Source: Micrococcales bacterium UBA2037
GTDB lineage: Bacteria > Actinomycetota > Actinomycetes > Actinomycetales > Microbacteriaceae
DNA: 20,263 nucleotides
Reading direction: 5' to 3'
Assembly (NCBI GenBank): GCA_002333405.1
Contig: DDBH01000002.1
Location: 1-20,263, forward strand
In this document: positions 14,179 through 20,263 of the stretch, in pieces
Position numbering within the stretch: position 1 is the first letter of the stretch
Layout: every line of letters begins with the position of its first letter
Translations under genes and position numbers: made by a program
The notes under the pieces: generated by a model
What the model saw: only the letters and a program-made list of their open reading frames with translations
The model's database searches: none
Told to the model about the DNA's origin: nothing

Positions 14179-14265
14179 TGGTGTCCGAGAGGGGACTTGA
14201 ACCCCCACCCTCAATAAGAGGACTAGCACCTCAAGCTAGCGCGTCTGCCATTCCGCCACCCGGAC
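14179..14265 (-). tRNA. tRNA-Leu (GAG anticodon)
   Basis: Minus-strand class II tRNA of 87 nt including an encoded CCA. The acceptor stem GTCCGGG pairs with CTCGGAC with one G-T wobble. The D-arm begins GGCGGAATGGCAGACGC, and the anticodon stem CTAGC/GCTAG encloses loop TTGAGGT with anticodon GAG at 14232-14230, reading CUC and CUU. A long variable arm (CTCTTATTGAGGG) identifies a Leu/Ser type, and the T-loop is TTCAAGT. An ORF on the opposite strand here is spurious. TAGATT at 14303-14298 (minus) is a possible -10, 32 nt upstream. Confidence 0.97.
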
Positions 14266-14359
14266 AGGTGGTTGCATTTTGTGAGCAACGAGGCATCAAT
14301 CTACCACGAACACAAATCCCAAATTGGCCAACCTACTTGGATTGCTCGCTACTAAGCGC

Positions 14360-14365
14360 TAGCTT
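14360..14365 (+). promoter_or_regulatory. Putative -10 of the small gene-uppP operon (leaderless)
   Basis: TAGCTT ends 6 nt before the ATG at 14372 and directly abuts the earlier ATG at 14366. By the spacing seen before glgA, the HAD gene and others, transcription would begin at about 14372, so the second ATG is the likely start and the mRNA would be leaderless. Confidence 0.45.
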
Positions 14366-14371
14366 ATGAGT

Positions 14372-14578
14372 ATGCATCAGGAGCCGTCAGCAGCACTTCA
14401 AAAGCTCATCGGAGCCCTAGAGCGGCATCTCGATGCCATTTTGACCAAACGTGAGGGCGAAGACCCTGGGGTCGAGCAAGCATATTTTCAGGTGGAAGAC
14501 GCCTTCTTGAGCTACGAGGAAGCTCTTTCGGCGAGTTTTGACGAATACCTTCCGATTGAACTAGCCGAAGAAGAATGA
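14372..14578 (+). CDS. Small acidic protein upstream of uppP, function unknown
   Basis: A 68-residue, strongly acidic (17 Asp/Glu against 4 Lys/Arg), mostly helical soluble protein with no Cys, signal peptide or membrane segment. I do not recognise its family. The second of two close ATGs is preferred because of the -10 at 14360-14365. Its stop overlaps the uppP ATG by 4 bp (ATGA), so translation coupling to uppP is expected, and it may be a conserved accompaniment of undecaprenyl phosphate recycling. The codon usage and composition look like those of its neighbours, so it is probably a real gene. Confidence 0.7.
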   Translation: MHQEPSAALQKLIGALERHLDAILTKREGEDPGVEQAYFQVEDAFLSYEEALSASFDEYLPIELAEEE

Positions 14579-15402
14579 CCCCGTTTGAAGCAATGGTCCT
14601 GGGTCTAATCCAAGGCCTAACCGAATTCCTGCCTATTTCTTCAAGTGCGCATGTCCAAATTGCGCAGGAGATCTTCGGTCTCGGAGATCTCACCAAAGCC
14701 CAACTAACCGCCTTCATTGCCACTATTCAAATTGGGACCGAGCTTGCGGTGGTTAGCTACTTTGCCAAAACCATCATTGAAATCGTCAAGGCCTGGCTGA
14801 GGACAGGCTTTCAGAAATGGGAAGACCAAGAAGCTAACGCCAAGCTTGGTTGGCTTGTGATCATCGGCAGTTTTCCGATTGTGATTCTAGGTCTGATTTT
14901 CCAAGATTTTATTGAGACGGACCTCAGGCAGCTCTGGATCATCGGCATCACATTGATTGTCTTCGGTTTATTGCTGGGTCTGGCAGACAAGCTAGGGAAA
15001 AAAGCAAAGGGGCTGCAAGACCTAAATCTTCGCTCCGGTGTCCTGTTTGGTCTAGGCCAGGCTCTGGCACTGATCCCGGGGGTCTCTAGATCTGGCGGCA
15101 GCATCACTGTTGGACTTTTGCTTGGCTTTAATCGTGAGACCGCAGCGCGCTACAGTTTTCTGCTGGCAATCCCTGCAGTGCTTGGAGCCGGCGGTTATCA
15201 ATTTGCTAAATCATTCGGTGATTTACCGGCCGACCTGCTGGCCGCGACTCTTGCCGCGACTCTGGTCAGCTTCGTGGTTGGGTACGCGGTGATTGCGTGG
15301 CTCTTGCGATATTTGGTGAAGGGTTCCTACCTGCCGTTTGTGATTTGGCGAGTGGGCGTTGGAGCAGCGCTGCTGGTCGCTTTGGGACTAGGCGCAATTT
15401 AG
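14575..15402 (+). CDS. uppP: Undecaprenyl-diphosphatase UppP (BacA)
   Basis: An integral membrane phosphatase that recycles undecaprenyl pyrophosphate to the lipid carrier for peptidoglycan synthesis; overexpression gives bacitracin resistance in known cases. At 275 residues with about eight helices it has normal length. The catalytic motifs are GLIQGLTEFLPISSSAH (Gln13, Glu17, His26) and PGVSRSGGSITVG (Arg172). The start is fixed by the 4-bp overlap with the small acidic gene. The stop interlocks with that of the PAC2 gene on the other strand (TTAG at 15399-15402), so there is no intergenic space or terminator between them. Confidence 0.96.
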   Translation: MTPFEAMVLGLIQGLTEFLPISSSAHVQIAQEIFGLGDLTKAQLTAFIATIQIGTELAVVSYFAKTIIEIVKAWLRTGFQKWEDQEANAKLGWLVIIGSFPIVILGLIFQDFIETDLRQLWIIGITLIVFGLLLGLADKLGKKAKGLQDLNLRSGVLFGLGQALALIPGVSRSGGSITVGLLLGFNRETAARYSFLLAIPAVLGAGGYQFAKSFGDLPADLLAATLAATLVSFVVGYAVIAWLLRYLVKGSYLPFVIWRVGVGAALLVALGLGAI

Positions 15403-16253
15403 GCTTTGCCCGCCTCTGGCGATTCCGGTCGATTCTTTAGGTATTTTTCCAGCTCTCTAGCAAGTGAGTCGCCAGAAACGTCCTCGGAGTCCAGCGCATC
15501 TCGACTCGATTCAAGCTGCTGAACGTAGGCAGCTAGCTCTTCATCGGCCTCAGCGACCTCATCAATTGAACGCTCCCATTCAAAAGCCTGGTCTGCGAGC
15601 GCCGACCCAGAAAATGTCATACCCGTCAGTGCTTCCAACTGGTTCAAGAACCCCAGCGCTGCCTTGGGGTTTGAACTGTTGTGCACGTAGTGGGGAACTG
15701 AGGCCCAAACCGACATCACCGGTATGTTCTCAGCCTCAAACGCCTGCGCTAGCACGGCAAGAATTCCGACTGGCCCCTCGTAGCTGGAGGCGTCCAAGTT
15801 GTGGAGCTCTCGCAGTTGCTTGTTTTGAGAGCTCTTGAAAAATGGCACCGGACGACTGTGGGGAACATCGGCCAGCATGGCCCCAAGCATTATCACGTGA
15901 TCAATTTCACGATCCTGCACCATCTCCATGACCTCTGCTGCAAAGGTTAGCCAGCGCCTGGAGGGCTCAGTCCCCAGCAGCAAGTAAATATCCTGCAGTC
16001 CTGGCTGCGCCTTAATGGCCTCACCGCTTGCATGTAGCAGCTCTGTTGCTGGCCAAGACAGAATCCGGTTATCCTCATCGTCAAATTCGGCCACCGGCCT
16101 AGAGAACTGGAAGTCGTAGTAATCCTCAGGGTCAACCGCTTCAAGGATCGATGCCGAGATTTGCTCCGACAGCGCCTTGAGTGCTCCAGTAGCAGCTTCG
16201 GTGGCATCATTCCAGCCCTCGAAGGCAACAATCAGTATGCGGCCAGTTAGCAA
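15399..16253 (-). CDS. PAC2-family protein (proteasome-assembly-chaperone-like)
   Basis: A 284-residue protein of the bacterial PAC2 family, distantly related to eukaryotic proteasome assembly chaperone 2. The N-terminal ILIVAFEGWNDATEAATGAL is the family hallmark, and VGILAVLAQAFEAENIPVMSVWASVPHYVHNSSNPKA-like text continues it across residues 140-200. The C-terminal third is acidic and probably helical. The TTG start at 16253 has AAGGAG 5 nt upstream (16259-16264) and a -10 TAGAGT (16277-16282, minus), strong support. In M. tuberculosis the counterpart (Rv2125) lies between uppP and trmI, as here. Molecular function in bacteria is not established, and the name does not imply a proteasome. 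Confidence 0.9.
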   Translation of the reverse strand: MLTGRILIVAFEGWNDATEAATGALKALSEQISASILEAVDPEDYYDFQFSRPVAEFDDEDNRILSWPATELLHASGEAIKAQPGLQDIYLLLGTEPSRRWLTFAAEVMEMVQDREIDHVIMLGAMLADVPHSRPVPFFKSSQNKQLRELHNLDASSYEGPVGILAVLAQAFEAENIPVMSVWASVPHYVHNSSNPKAALGFLNQLEALTGMTFSGSALADQAFEWERSIDEVAEADEELAAYVQQLESSRDALDSEDVSGDSLARELEKYLKNRPESPEAGKA

Positions 16254-16258
16254 GTGAA

Positions 16259-16282
16259 CTCCTTTTGTACCAACAAACTCTA
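16259..16282 (-). promoter_or_regulatory. PAC2 promoter -10 and Shine-Dalgarno
   Basis: On the minus strand TAGAGT (16282-16277) is followed by a short leader of about 17 nt and AAGGAG (16264-16259), then 5 nt and the TTG start at 16253. The site decides the TTG start. It lies back to back with the HAD gene -10 at 16297-16302. Confidence 0.55.
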
Positions 16283-16296
16283 ATTCACGACCGAAC

Positions 16297-16302
16297 TAGA
16301 CT
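16297..16302 (+). promoter_or_regulatory. Putative -10 of the HAD-trmI operon (leaderless)
   Basis: TAGACT ends 7 nt before the ATG at 16310 and no ribosome-binding site lies between. It is likely the main promoter of the operon running through trmI, and possibly to pafBC. Confidence 0.5.
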
Positions 16303-16309
16303 GTGACCA

Positions 16310-16981
16310 ATGTCTACTAACTCTTTTCCTAAGGCTGTGCTCTGGGACATGGACGGCACCCTTATCGATTCGGAGCCATACTGGCTCCTGAGCGAATCTA
16401 GGCTTGCCCAGCAATACGGTGGCAGTTGGTCCCAAGCCGACGGAGAACAGCTGATTGGGAACAACCTTTTCGACGCTTCTGATTTCCTGCGCGCAAAATT
16501 TGGAATTGAAGACAAATCAACACAGGACGTGATCGACCAACTGACTGAAGAGGTAGTGGCACAACTGCGACAAAAGCTGCCTTGGCGACCAGGTGCTCTC
16601 GAGCTGCTCATTGCCCTAAAGCGCGCCGGCATCAAAACAGCCCTGGTAACAATGTCAATGCGAAAAATGGCCATGGCTGTTGTCGAGCAGATCGACTTCC
16701 AAGCCTTTGATGTTGTAGTAGCCGGCGATGACGTGATCAAGGGCAAGCCTGATCCTGAGCCCTATCAGACCGCTGCCGATCTATTGGGCGTTGCCACTTC
16801 CGATTGCTTGGCTTTTGAGGACTCTCCGACCGGACTAGCATCGGCCGTGGCAGCAGGCTGCCACACGATTGGCATTCCCAACATTGTGAATTTACCCGAT
16901 GGGCCAGGGCGCAGGATTGTGCCATCGCTATTGGACATAAATGTCGAAGAGCTCTCTTCGCTAAGAATCGAAAACAGGTAG
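16310..16981 (+). CDS. HAD-superfamily phosphatase (beta-phosphoglucomutase-like subgroup)
   Basis: A 223-residue HAD hydrolase with a helical cap inserted after motif I (subfamily IA). Motif I is LWDMDGTLIDSEPYW with nucleophile Asp13 and Asp15, motif II lies in ALVTMS, the conserved Lys146 is in KGKPDPEPY, and motif III is FEDSPTGLASA with Asp171. This layout is shared by small-metabolite phosphatases and beta-phosphoglucomutases, and the substrate cannot be told from sequence. The trmI start follows 16 bp later, so the genes are probably co-transcribed without a clear functional link. Confidence 0.88.
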   Translation: MSTNSFPKAVLWDMDGTLIDSEPYWLLSESRLAQQYGGSWSQADGEQLIGNNLFDASDFLRAKFGIEDKSTQDVIDQLTEEVVAQLRQKLPWRPGALELLIALKRAGIKTALVTMSMRKMAMAVVEQIDFQAFDVVVAGDDVIKGKPDPEPYQTAADLLGVATSDCLAFEDSPTGLASAVAAGCHTIGIPNIVNLPDGPGRRIVPSLLDINVEELSSLRIENR

Positions 16982-16997
16982 GCGAAGTTGAGGAACG

Positions 16998-17960
16998 ATG
17001 ACTGAAATATTCTCCGCGGGCGACAGGGTCCAGCTGACCGGCCCCAAGGGCATTCTGAACACCATTACCTTGGAGGCAGGGGCAAGATTTGGCTCTCACA
17101 AGGGTGAAATCTTGCACGATGACATTATCGGCAAGCCCTCCGGCTCGGTGATTGCCAATCACAATGATGACCAGTATCTAGCTCTCAAGCCACTGCTAAG
17201 TGACTATGTATTGTCAATGCCAAGAGGCGCCGCAATTGTTTACCCAAAGGATGCCGGGCAAATCATTGTTGAGGGAGACATCTTTCCAGGGGCAACCGTG
17301 ATTGAGGCCGGTGTGGGGTCAGGAGCGCTCTCGAGCTACCTCATCCGCGCTATTGGGCCAGAGGGCAAGCTCACCTCTTTTGAACGTCGTCCGGAATTCG
17401 CGGAAATAGCTAAGGCGAACGTTGCCAATTTCCTCGGATACGCCCCAGCCAATTGGGAAGTAGTAGACGGATCTCTTCAACAAAGGGTCGGCGAGCAGGT
17501 GCCTGCTGGCACAGCAGACCGGGTGGTTCTCGACATGCTTGCTCCATGGGAGTGCATTTCAGAGGTTGCAACAGCGATGCGACCCGGTGGCCTGATCATT
17601 GTCTATGTGGCAACGGTCACGCAGCTGAGCCGAACCGCGGAAGAGATTAAGGAACATGGGGGATTCACCGACCCACACTCGTGGGAGTCAATGGTCAGAC
17701 CCTGGCACCTCGACGGTCTAGCAGTTAGACCGGAGCACCGTATGATTTCCCACACTGGATTCCTGTTGTCAGCTAGGCGCCTTGCACCTGACACCATCCT
17801 GCCCAGCTTCAAGACCCGTCGCGGCAACAAAACCGAGCACACCGACCAGGACATGGACATTTGGCTTCCTCAAGCCATGGGGCAGCGTCCAATCAGTGAG
17901 AAAAAACTGAGAAAGACTGTGCGCAAGGTTACTGGCGAGACAAAACCACGGCAGAATTAG
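16998..17960 (+). CDS. trmI: tRNA (adenine-58-N1)-methyltransferase TrmI
   Basis: An S-adenosylmethionine-dependent enzyme that makes m1A58 in the tRNA T-loop. At 320 residues it shows the N-terminal domain with SMPRGAAIVYPKDAG (73-87), the SAM-binding VIEAGVGSGALSSYLI (101-116) and SFERRPEFAEIAKANV, and catalytic-pocket LDMLAPWE (178-185). A basic tail follows. GAGGA sits 4 nt before the ATG. In M. tuberculosis the same gene (Rv2118c) is close to mpa and the pup-proteasome region; here the next genes are an FKBP lipoprotein and pafB. Confidence 0.94.
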   Translation: MTEIFSAGDRVQLTGPKGILNTITLEAGARFGSHKGEILHDDIIGKPSGSVIANHNDDQYLALKPLLSDYVLSMPRGAAIVYPKDAGQIIVEGDIFPGATVIEAGVGSGALSSYLIRAIGPEGKLTSFERRPEFAEIAKANVANFLGYAPANWEVVDGSLQQRVGEQVPAGTADRVVLDMLAPWECISEVATAMRPGGLIIVYVATVTQLSRTAEEIKEHGGFTDPHSWESMVRPWHLDGLAVRPEHRMISHTGFLLSARRLAPDTILPSFKTRRGNKTEHTDQDMDIWLPQAMGQRPISEKKLRKTVRKVTGETKPRQN

Positions 17961-17984
17961 CAGCGAAAAGAAAAGAGATTTAGA

Positions 17985-18947
17985 TTGCGAAAACTAGCAG
18001 CGCTTGTCCTACCCGTAATGGTTCTAGCCGGATGCGCCCAGGGCCCAGCCGAACCACTGAGCTATGCAGAACTGATTGTTGGCATAGAGAGCAAGTGTGA
18101 CCCGCACCAAACCGGAGCGGGGGCTGATCAGATCTCGGTTGAGGGTGCTATTGGAGAGCAGCCAGTTGTTACCTTCCCAGTTCCACTAAGTGGTTCCGGA
18201 ATTGAAACGAACGTTGTTATCGAGGGCGACGGTGGCCCAATTGTTGGTGGCCAGCAGGTGCTACTTCACTTCATGGGATTCAACTCAAGTACTGGTGACG
18301 AACTTCAGGCCAGTGACTTCACCGGAACCGACTACATTCCTCAGGATCTTTACCCAGGGTCAGTACCAGACTTCTGTCATGCGCTTAGCGGAGTGCAGGT
18401 GGGGTCAAGGGTTGCAATTCTGCTAGATGCCGCCAACGCCCACGGAGGAGTTGGAATCCCAAGCCTTGGGATTTCAGAAACAGACGGCGTGATCTTCGTA
18501 TTTGACATCATGGACGCCTATCTTCCAAGGGCAAATGGAGACAAGCAGGCAGCTGAAGCTGGAATGCCAACTGTCATCACGGCTCCGGATGGCCAGCCAG
18601 GGATTCAAATCCCAGCCAGCGACCCTCCTGCTGAATTTCAGCGAACCGTTCTGGTCGAAGGTGGCGGAGAAGCCATCGAGATTGGCGACAGCGTAGTTTT
18701 GCACTACACCGGATGGACTTGGGCAGGGGAGCAGTTCGACAGCTCTTGGGAGCGCATGGCGCCCGCAACCTTCCCCATCACCTATGACGGCCTGATTGAA
18801 GGCTTTGTGATGGCGCTGGACCAGGTGACGGTCGGATCTCAGGTGATTGCCGTTATCCCACCTGACTTGGGCTACGGAGACAGCTCGCAGGGCAGTATTG
18901 CTCCTGGATCGACACTGATCTTTGTAATCGACGTGTTAGGCAAATAG
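17985..18947 (+). CDS. Lipoprotein with tandem FKBP-type peptidyl-prolyl isomerase domains
   Basis: A 320-residue exported lipoprotein. The N-terminus MRKLAALVLPVMVLAGCAQG is a signal peptide with lipobox LAGC and lipidated Cys17. The second FKBP domain (about 225-320) has the active-site pattern VLHYTGW (Tyr241), FDSSW (Asp252), LIEGF, where Phe replaces the usual Trp, and GYGDS (Tyr297) with IAPGSTLIFVIDVL. The first domain (about 75-180) is FKBP-shaped (VGGQQVLLHFMGF, GVQVGSRVAILL, VIFVFDIMDAY) but lacks these active-site residues and carries Cys38 and Cys131, so it is probably a non-catalytic or chaperone domain. The TTG start is supported only by weak AAAAGAGA upstream. The gene lies between trmI and pafB; partner substrates outside the membrane are unknown. 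Confidence 0.9.
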   Translation: MRKLAALVLPVMVLAGCAQGPAEPLSYAELIVGIESKCDPHQTGAGADQISVEGAIGEQPVVTFPVPLSGSGIETNVVIEGDGGPIVGGQQVLLHFMGFNSSTGDELQASDFTGTDYIPQDLYPGSVPDFCHALSGVQVGSRVAILLDAANAHGGVGIPSLGISETDGVIFVFDIMDAYLPRANGDKQAAEAGMPTVITAPDGQPGIQIPASDPPAEFQRTVLVEGGGEAIEIGDSVVLHYTGWTWAGEQFDSSWERMAPATFPITYDGLIEGFVMALDQVTVGSQVIAVIPPDLGYGDSSQGSIAPGSTLIFVIDVLGK

Positions 18948-18950
18948 CTG

Positions 18951-19904
18951 ATGACTCAGCCGGTGAGCAAGCAGAGCGCTGCAGAGCGATTGTTCACCCT
19001 GACCTGCTGCCTGATGGCCGCGCCTGTCATTGGTCTTAGCAAACGAGACATTTTTGCCTCGGTGTCCTCCTATGCCCAGCAGGCATCGGAAATGGCAAAA
19101 GAGAAAATGTTCGACCGCGACAAGACTGCCCTCAGGGACATGGGTGTGGCGCTCGAGGTGCTGGACTCGCTGAGTTTTGAAGAGGGCGACACTGCAAGGT
19201 ATCGAGTTGCACGTGGCTCATTTTCGTGGCCTAAAGATTTCGTGATCAATGCAGAGCACTTGGCGCTTTTAGAGCTTGCCGCTAAAGCTTGGAACAATCA
19301 ACTGCTGTCCAAGTCCGCACACTCTGGCCTCACCAGACTCAAGTCCCTTGGCGTTATGCAGACCTCCAGGGAGCTCTCCATCTTCACCCCAAGGTTGCTG
19401 GCTCAGCACGACAGCTTCGCACCATTGGCTGATGCTATCGCGAACTCAAACATGGTTGCCTTCGAATACCGGAAGCCAGACTCGGAGCAGACCGTGCGAG
19501 AGGTGAGTCCTCTCAAGCTTCGTTTCATCGAGGGCCAATGGGTGTTGCTAGCTAAACAGGGCACCCAGATTAAGAATTTTCTGCTCAGAAGAATCATTTC
19601 CAAGGTCACACCCCTGGATAACGCTTCGAAACCGGTTTCGGACGAGGAAGTGGCGCTAGCCGAGGCAGAGCTTGCCGACTTCGTTTCAAACAACAAGGCG
19701 GTTTTAGAAGTCGAACCCGACACCGAGGCCTGGTGGCATTTTGGAGGGCCGGAAGGCTCACAGGTGGAGATTCATTTCATGGACGAGGCCCTGCTGGCAG
19801 AAGACCTGATGGAATTTGGTTCAGAGGTTCGGGTGCTCTCACCCGAATCCTTGGCAACGCGAATTCGGTCCGGTTTAGAAAGGGTGGTTCAAGTCCATGC
19901 CTAA
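18951..19904 (+). CDS. pafB: WYL-domain transcriptional regulator PafB
   Basis: A 317-residue regulator that, with PafC, controls the actinobacterial DNA-damage response independent of LexA. An N-terminal helix-turn-helix (about 8-75), a middle helical WCX-linking region and a WYL domain (about 155-225) are recognisable: FEYRKPDSEQTVREVSPLKL then EGQWVLLAKQ, where the family tripeptide W-Y-L reads W-V-L (197-199). A C-terminal WCX-like extension follows. It begins 3 bp after the FKBP gene and overlaps pafC by 8 bp, so the two are made together. Assignment to PafB rather than another WYL protein rests on the paired pafC and position. Confidence 0.88.
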   Translation: MTQPVSKQSAAERLFTLTCCLMAAPVIGLSKRDIFASVSSYAQQASEMAKEKMFDRDKTALRDMGVALEVLDSLSFEEGDTARYRVARGSFSWPKDFVINAEHLALLELAAKAWNNQLLSKSAHSGLTRLKSLGVMQTSRELSIFTPRLLAQHDSFAPLADAIANSNMVAFEYRKPDSEQTVREVSPLKLRFIEGQWVLLAKQGTQIKNFLLRRIISKVTPLDNASKPVSDEEVALAEAELADFVSNNKAVLEVEPDTEAWWHFGGPEGSQVEIHFMDEALLAEDLMEFGSEVRVLSPESLATRIRSGLERVVQVHA

Positions 19905-20263
19905 GCAGGAACTGGATTCAGAGGAGCTATTTAACCTCGCGCTTTCCATCGTTGGCCTAGTGCTGCGAGACGGACCAATGCAGGTGAAGGAGCTCTCCGA
20001 GCACTTTGGCTTTTCAGAAAAGACAATTGTCAAAGCGGTCAAGACAATTGCAAACAGCGAAGACATTGGTCGGTTTGAGACGCACTTTTACGTGGACGAG
20101 GAACTGATTGACGAGGGAGAAGTTGACTTCTCGGCTGGCAGGTCCGCACTTTCAGAGCCGCCGGTGCTCTCGAAGCGCCAGACCACCTCGCTGGCTGCTG
20201 GCTTGGATTTTTTGGCCGCACTGCCACAGTTTTCGCAAAATTCAGCGCTGGCTCAAGTGAGGG
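19897..20263 (+). CDS. pafC: WYL-domain transcriptional regulator PafC (3' partial)
   Basis: The first 122 residues of a protein that runs off the window. MPKQELDSEELFNLALSI begins an N-terminal helix-turn-helix (about 10-60, with LRDGPMQVKELSEHFGFSEK), followed by acidic sequence (HFYVDEELIDEGEVDFS) and the start of a second domain (SKRQTTSLAAGLDFLAALP). This resembles PafC and follows pafB with an 8-bp overlap, the usual pafB-pafC layout. The WYL domain would lie outside the window, so the identification depends on context and on this N-terminal part. Confidence 0.8.
   Translation, partial: MPKQELDSEELFNLALSIVGLVLRDGPMQVKELSEHFGFSEKTIVKAVKTIANSEDIGRFETHFYVDEELIDEGEVDFSAGRSALSEPPVLSKRQTTSLAAGLDFLAALPQFSQNSALAQVR

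Noticed and set aside
14178..14369. 63-residue plus-strand frame over the tRNA
   Set aside because: Classic spurious ORF made by the complement of a tRNA-Leu gene.
1..20263. CRISPR arrays, insertion sequences, phage genes, toxin-antitoxin or biosynthetic clusters
   Set aside because: None seen: no regular repeats, no transposase or integrase motifs, no terminal inverted repeats, and all genes fit a core chromosome.

Overview
The window reads as gene-dense chromosome of an actinobacterium, most likely a small-genome planktonic Microbacteriaceae (the freshwater Luna lineage would fit). The pointers are an InhA-type FabI after fabG, divergent glgC and GlgA/GlgM, uppP, PAC2, TrmI and PafBC in mycobacterium-like order, moderate GC by eye, ATGA-type overlaps, six TTG starts and almost no intergenic DNA. 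The genus is inference. I see no mobile element, phage gene, CRISPR array, integrase or compositional island, and no stretch over about 300 bases lacks a gene.

Layout. 1-2358 (+): 3' part of a SUF iron-sulfur operon (partial sufD, Rieske ferredoxin, sufC, sufT-like), ended by a symmetric terminator. 2389-4252 (-): DUF3099-like membrane protein, small Cys/His protein, SURF1 and bioY as one operon. 4342-5857 (+): fabG and fabI (fatty acid synthesis). 5854-7721 (-): glgC and serB, facing glgA/glgM and an orphan ABC ATPase (7769-9746, +) across 47 bp. 9820-10068 (+): zinc-independent L31. 10065-10772 (-): DEDDh exonuclease. 10826-12750 (+): alpha/beta hydrolase and GT4 glycosyltransferase. 12739-14265 (-): tRNA-Leu(GAG), Sir2 deacylase, histidine phosphatase. 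14372-15402 (+): small acidic protein and uppP. 15399-16253 (-): PAC2 protein. 16310-20263 (+): HAD phosphatase, trmI, tandem-FKBP lipoprotein, pafB and partial pafC.

Themes. Four of five convergent gene pairs overlap tail to tail, three of them by only 4 bp in which both stop codons interlock. Six genes have a TAnnnT -10 hexamer only 6-7 nt before the start and no Shine-Dalgarno, indicating leaderless mRNAs; this also settles start choice for glgA and the small gene before uppP. trmI and pafBC, which flank the Pup-proteasome cluster in mycobacteria, are separated here only by an FKBP lipoprotein gene, suggesting loss or relocation of that cluster. The SUF operon has no sufS/sufU between sufC and sufT. 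FabI has alanine at two positions linked to inhibitor resistance in InhA and E. coli FabI.

I did not find a clearly new biological system. The genes are mostly conserved housekeeping, and the more interesting signals concern genome compaction, leaderless expression and what is missing from familiar operons.
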